Source: Planctomycetota bacterium
GTDB taxonomy: Bacteria; Planctomycetota; Phycisphaerae; UBA1845; PWPN01
NCBI GenBank assembly: GCA_016209665.1
Contig: JACQVT010000355.1
Coordinates: forward strand, 1 to 7,255
Length of the DNA: 7,255 nt
Reading direction: 5' to 3'
Both the position numbers and the translations under genes were made by a program. A model generated the notes under the pieces. That model made no database searches. It was not told the DNA's origin and saw only the letters and a program-made list of their open reading frames with translations. Below are positions 4,914 to 7,255 of this stretch, piece by piece (within the stretch, counting starts at the first letter, position 1; each line of letters opens with the position of its first letter).

Positions 4914-4919
4914 TCGTAG

Positions 4920-7097
4920 ATGTCAGCAGTGAGTCAGTCGACGACACAACACGAACCCCCCGCCGCGGCCGCCAAGGCCGGCGGGCTGGACGCTATCTTC
5001 CGTCCGAAGTCCGTGGCCGTCCTGGGCGTCACCAATACGCCCGGCACGGTGCCGCACGACATCTTCACCAACCTGCTCGCCGGCCGGTTCAACGGCGCGG
5101 TCTACCCGGTCGCCCCGCGCAAGCGGCACATCGCCGGCGTGCGGGCCTACGATTACGTCCTGGAGATCCCCGACCCGGTGGACCTGGCGGTGCTGGTGTT
5201 TCCCGGGCGGGTGTGCGAACTGGCCCTCGAGCAGTGCGGGCAGAAGGGCATCAAGGCGGCGATCATCATCTCGGCGGGGTTCCGCGAGGTGGGAGAAGCC
5301 GGCCTGGCCCGCGAGCAGGAGATCAAGCGGATCGCCGCGAAGTACGGCATGAGGCTGATCGGCCCCAACTGCCTGGGGGCGATCAACACCGAGGACGACG
5401 TCCGGCTCAACGCCAGCTTCGCCCGGGCGATGCCCGATTCCGGCAAGATCGCGTTCATCTCGCAGAGCGGGGCGTTGTGCACGGCGGTGCTCGACTACGC
5501 CCAGGGCAAGCACATCGGCTTCTCGAAGTTCGTCAGCCTGGGCAACAAGGCCGACATCACCGAAGTCGACATGCTCGAGTATCTCGCCGACGACCCGCGG
5601 ACGTCGGTCATCCTGATGTACCTGGAGGAGATCCGCGACGGCAAGCGGCTGATCGACATCGCCCGGCACATCACCGGCGAGGGCGCGAACCCCAAGCCGA
5701 TCCTGGCCATCAAGGGCGGCCGTACCGCCGCCGGCGCCGCCGCCGCCCAGTCGCACACCGGGGCGCTGGCCGCCTCCGACGTGGTCTGCGACGCCGTGTT
5801 CCGCCAGGCCGGAATCATCCGCTCCAAGTCGATCGAGGAGATGTTCAACACCGCCCAGTTGCTGGCCTACCAGCCGCTGCCTCGTGGCAACCGCATCGCC
5901 ATCGTCACCAACGCCGGCGGCCCCGGCGTGATGGCGACCGATGCCGCCATCGAACGCAGGCTCAGCCTCGCCAAGCTGGCCCCCGACACCACGGCGAAGC
6001 TCAAGAAGGACCTGCCCCCCACCGCCAACCTCAACAACCCGATCGACGTCATCGGCGACGCCCGCGACGACCGCTACGTCGCCGCTCTGCAGGCCGTGTT
6101 CGACGACCCCGCCGTCGACCAGGTCCTGGTGATCCTCACCCCGCAGTCGATGACCAACATCACCGCCATCGCCTCGGCAGTCTGCAACATCAAGGATCGC
6201 TACGCCGAGAGCGGCAAAACGCTGCTCTGCTCGTTCATGGGGGCCAAAGACGTGGCCCCGGGCATCGACATTCTGCAGAAGCACGGCATCCCGCACTACG
6301 TGCTGCCCGAGTGGGCGTGCGATGCGATGGAGGACGCCGTCCGCTACCGCAACTGGTTGAATCGCTCGTGCACCGAGTTGCCGCGGTTCGAGGTCAACTG
6401 CCCGCGGGCGGCGGGAATACTCGATCCGGCTCCGGACGGCTACCTGAGCGAACCGCAGGCCCTCGACGTGCTGAGCGCCTACGGCTTCCCGGTGCCGGAG
6501 TATCGGCTGGCCCGCGCCGCCGACGAGGCCGTCTCCGCCGCCGAGCGGATCGGCTACCCGGTGGTGTTGCGGATCGTCTCGCCCAAGATCATCCACAAGT
6601 TCGACGTGAAGGGCGTGATCCTCGATTTGAAGTCCGCCGCCGAGGTGCGGTCGGCCTGGGCGGCGATGATGGACGCCGTCCGGTCGCACGTGTCGGCGAG
6701 CGACGTGCACGGAGCGATCGTGCGGCGGATGATCCCGTCCGGAAAGGAAGTGATTCTCGGCGTCAGCCGCGACCCGGTGTTCGGGCACGTGGTGATGCTC
6801 GGCCTGGGCGGCATCTACGTCGAGGCGTTCAGGGACGTGACGTTCCGCGTCGTGCCCATCCGCGAGGGCGACGCCGCCCAGATGATCGAGGATCTGCGGA
6901 CGGGCGTCGTGCTCAAGGGCCTGCGGGGGGAGAAGACCAGCGACCTGGGGGCGATCCGCGACGCTCTCGGCCGCCTGTCGCAGTTGGCCGCCGACTTCCC
7001 GCAGATCGCCGAACTCGACATTAACCCGCTGATCGTCCATCCGGCGGGCGAAGGCGCCCACATCGCCGACGTCCGCATCCGGCTGGAGAAACGTTAA
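4920..7097 (+). CDS. ADP-forming acyl-CoA (acetate-CoA) synthetase, single-chain
   Basis: A 725-residue cytosolic enzyme of the NDP-forming acyl-CoA synthetase superfamily, catalysing acyl-CoA + ADP + Pi to acid + CoA + ATP, usually with acetate; the reverse activates the acid. After an Ala-rich N-terminal extension (1-20), the alpha-type part has a CoA-binding Rossmann domain (about 22-155, IFRPKSVAVLGVTNTPG to IGPNCLGAIN) and ligase domains with SQSGAL (181-186), GNKADI (208-213) and SHTGA (278-282), where His279 is the expected phosphohistidine. NAGGPGV is at 331-337. The beta-type ATP-grasp part (about 505-725) has IIHKFDVKGV (557-566) with His559 as the second relay histidine, GLGGIYVEAFRD (628-639) and ELDINPL (698-704). 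Its length fits fused alpha-beta bacterial forms, without an added acetyltransferase domain. The ATG at 4920 has AGGGAG ten bases upstream. It follows the GlmU-like gene by 106 bp; co-transcription is possible but uncertain. Substrate specificity is unproven. Confidence 0.93.
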   Translation: MSAVSQSTTQHEPPAAAAKAGGLDAIFRPKSVAVLGVTNTPGTVPHDIFTNLLAGRFNGAVYPVAPRKRHIAGVRAYDYVLEIPDPVDLAVLVFPGRVCELALEQCGQKGIKAAIIISAGFREVGEAGLAREQEIKRIAAKYGMRLIGPNCLGAINTEDDVRLNASFARAMPDSGKIAFISQSGALCTAVLDYAQGKHIGFSKFVSLGNKADITEVDMLEYLADDPRTSVILMYLEEIRDGKRLIDIARHITGEGANPKPILAIKGGRTAAGAAAAQSHTGALAASDVVCDAVFRQAGIIRSKSIEEMFNTAQLLAYQPLPRGNRIAIVTNAGGPGVMATDAAIERRLSLAKLAPDTTAKLKKDLPPTANLNNPIDVIGDARDDRYVAALQAVFDDPAVDQVLVILTPQSMTNITAIASAVCNIKDRYAESGKTLLCSFMGAKDVAPGIDILQKHGIPHYVLPEWACDAMEDAVRYRNWLNRSCTELPRFEVNCPRAAGILDPAPDGYLSEPQALDVLSAYGFPVPEYRLARAADEAVSAAERIGYPVVLRIVSPKIIHKFDVKGVILDLKSAAEVRSAWAAMMDAVRSHVSASDVHGAIVRRMIPSGKEVILGVSRDPVFGHVVMLGLGGIYVEAFRDVTFRVVPIREGDAAQMIEDLRTGVVLKGLRGEKTSDLGAIRDALGRLSQLAADFPQIAELDINPLIVHPAGEGAHIADVRIRLEKR

Positions 7098-7098
7098 C

Positions 7099-7255
7099 CT
7101 ACGGAGTAGACTCAACGAGCCTCGGGGCATCCACCAGCCGAACGGTTGCCCCGCGGATACCGAGGAACTCTAACGAGACTTCGTGTGGGACCGGCCTGCT
7201 CCGCCGTGGCGAGTTCTTGCCGGTCCAGTCGGCCAGCTTCCAAGCCGCTCCCACA
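7099..7255 (-). CDS. C-terminal end of an unidentified protein (truncated by window edge)
   Basis: A minus-strand frame is open from the right edge to a TAG at 7099-7101, giving about 51 residues that include WKLADWTGKNSP, then HEVSLEFLGIRGATVRLVD, and end LVESTP. The alternation of hydrophobic and charged residues looks like real protein, and most codons end in G or C (about 13 of 51 do not). A plus-strand frame over the same bases is also open but has a low-complexity Ser/Thr-rich composition. If real, this gene converges on the acyl-CoA synthetase, with one base between the two stop codons. No family can be recognised from this fragment. Confidence 0.45.
   Translation of the reverse strand, partial: VGAAWKLADWTGKNSPRRSRPVPHEVSLEFLGIRGATVRLVDAPRLVESTP

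Noticed and set aside
4871..7024. A 717-codon plus-strand frame overlapping the synthetase in another reading frame
   Set aside because: Arg/Gly/Pro/His-rich frame-shifted reading of the true gene; no motif.
4923..7130. A 735-codon open frame on the minus strand across the acyl-CoA synthetase gene
   Set aside because: It is antisense to a gene with clear family motifs; its translation is rich in His, Asp, Val, Gly and Arg in the pattern produced by reading GC-rich codons backwards.

Overview
The window looks like part of a GC-rich bacterial chromosome, most likely from Planctomycetota or a related PVC lineage. This rests on the Tat-signal Gfo/Idh/MocA oxidoreductase, a type greatly expanded in planctomycetes, the single-chain GlmU-like protein with a divergent N-terminal domain, the ADP-forming acyl-CoA synthetase, and high GC3. 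No marker gene fixes the taxonomy, so this is inference.

Layout. Positions 1-1018 hold small, accessory-looking genes on the minus strand: the N-terminal part of a putative lipoprotein that runs off the left edge, a tightly packed DUF4160/DUF2442 pair, and a possible 28-codon ORF just ahead of the pair. Their codon use is visibly less GC3-biased than the rest. Positions 1067-3311 hold a minus-strand two-gene unit, nagB followed by a Tat-exported Gfo/Idh/MocA oxidoreductase. Positions 3312-3550 are a divergent control region. Positions 3551-7097 hold two plus-strand genes, a GlmU-like sugar nucleotidyltransferase/acyltransferase and a single-chain ADP-forming acyl-CoA synthetase, separated by a 106-bp spacer with a nested inverted repeat. 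At the right edge an open frame converges on the minus strand and is probably the C-terminus of another gene.

How they fit together. NagB deaminates glucosamine-6-phosphate into glycolysis, while the GlmU-like protein is expected to act on the aminosugar-1-phosphate/UDP-aminosugar side. The two are divergently transcribed from one intergenic region, which suggests coordinated control of aminosugar breakdown and synthesis. The oxidoreductase may handle a sugar outside the cytoplasm. The ADP-forming synthetase yields ATP from acyl-CoA, or activates acetate such as that released by GlcNAc deacetylation.

The most interesting non-coding signals are in 3346-3551. They are a TGTAC-N6-GTACA dyad with an overlapping perfect 12-bp palindrome just downstream of a predicted nagB promoter, four GAGGC/GCCTC segments able to form alternative hairpins in the nagB leader, and a short leader ORF whose stop overlaps the GlmU-like start (TGATG) and crosses a hairpin that hides that gene's Shine-Dalgarno sequence. 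I found no CRISPR array, insertion sequence, tRNA or rRNA, and nothing that I can defend as a wholly new system.
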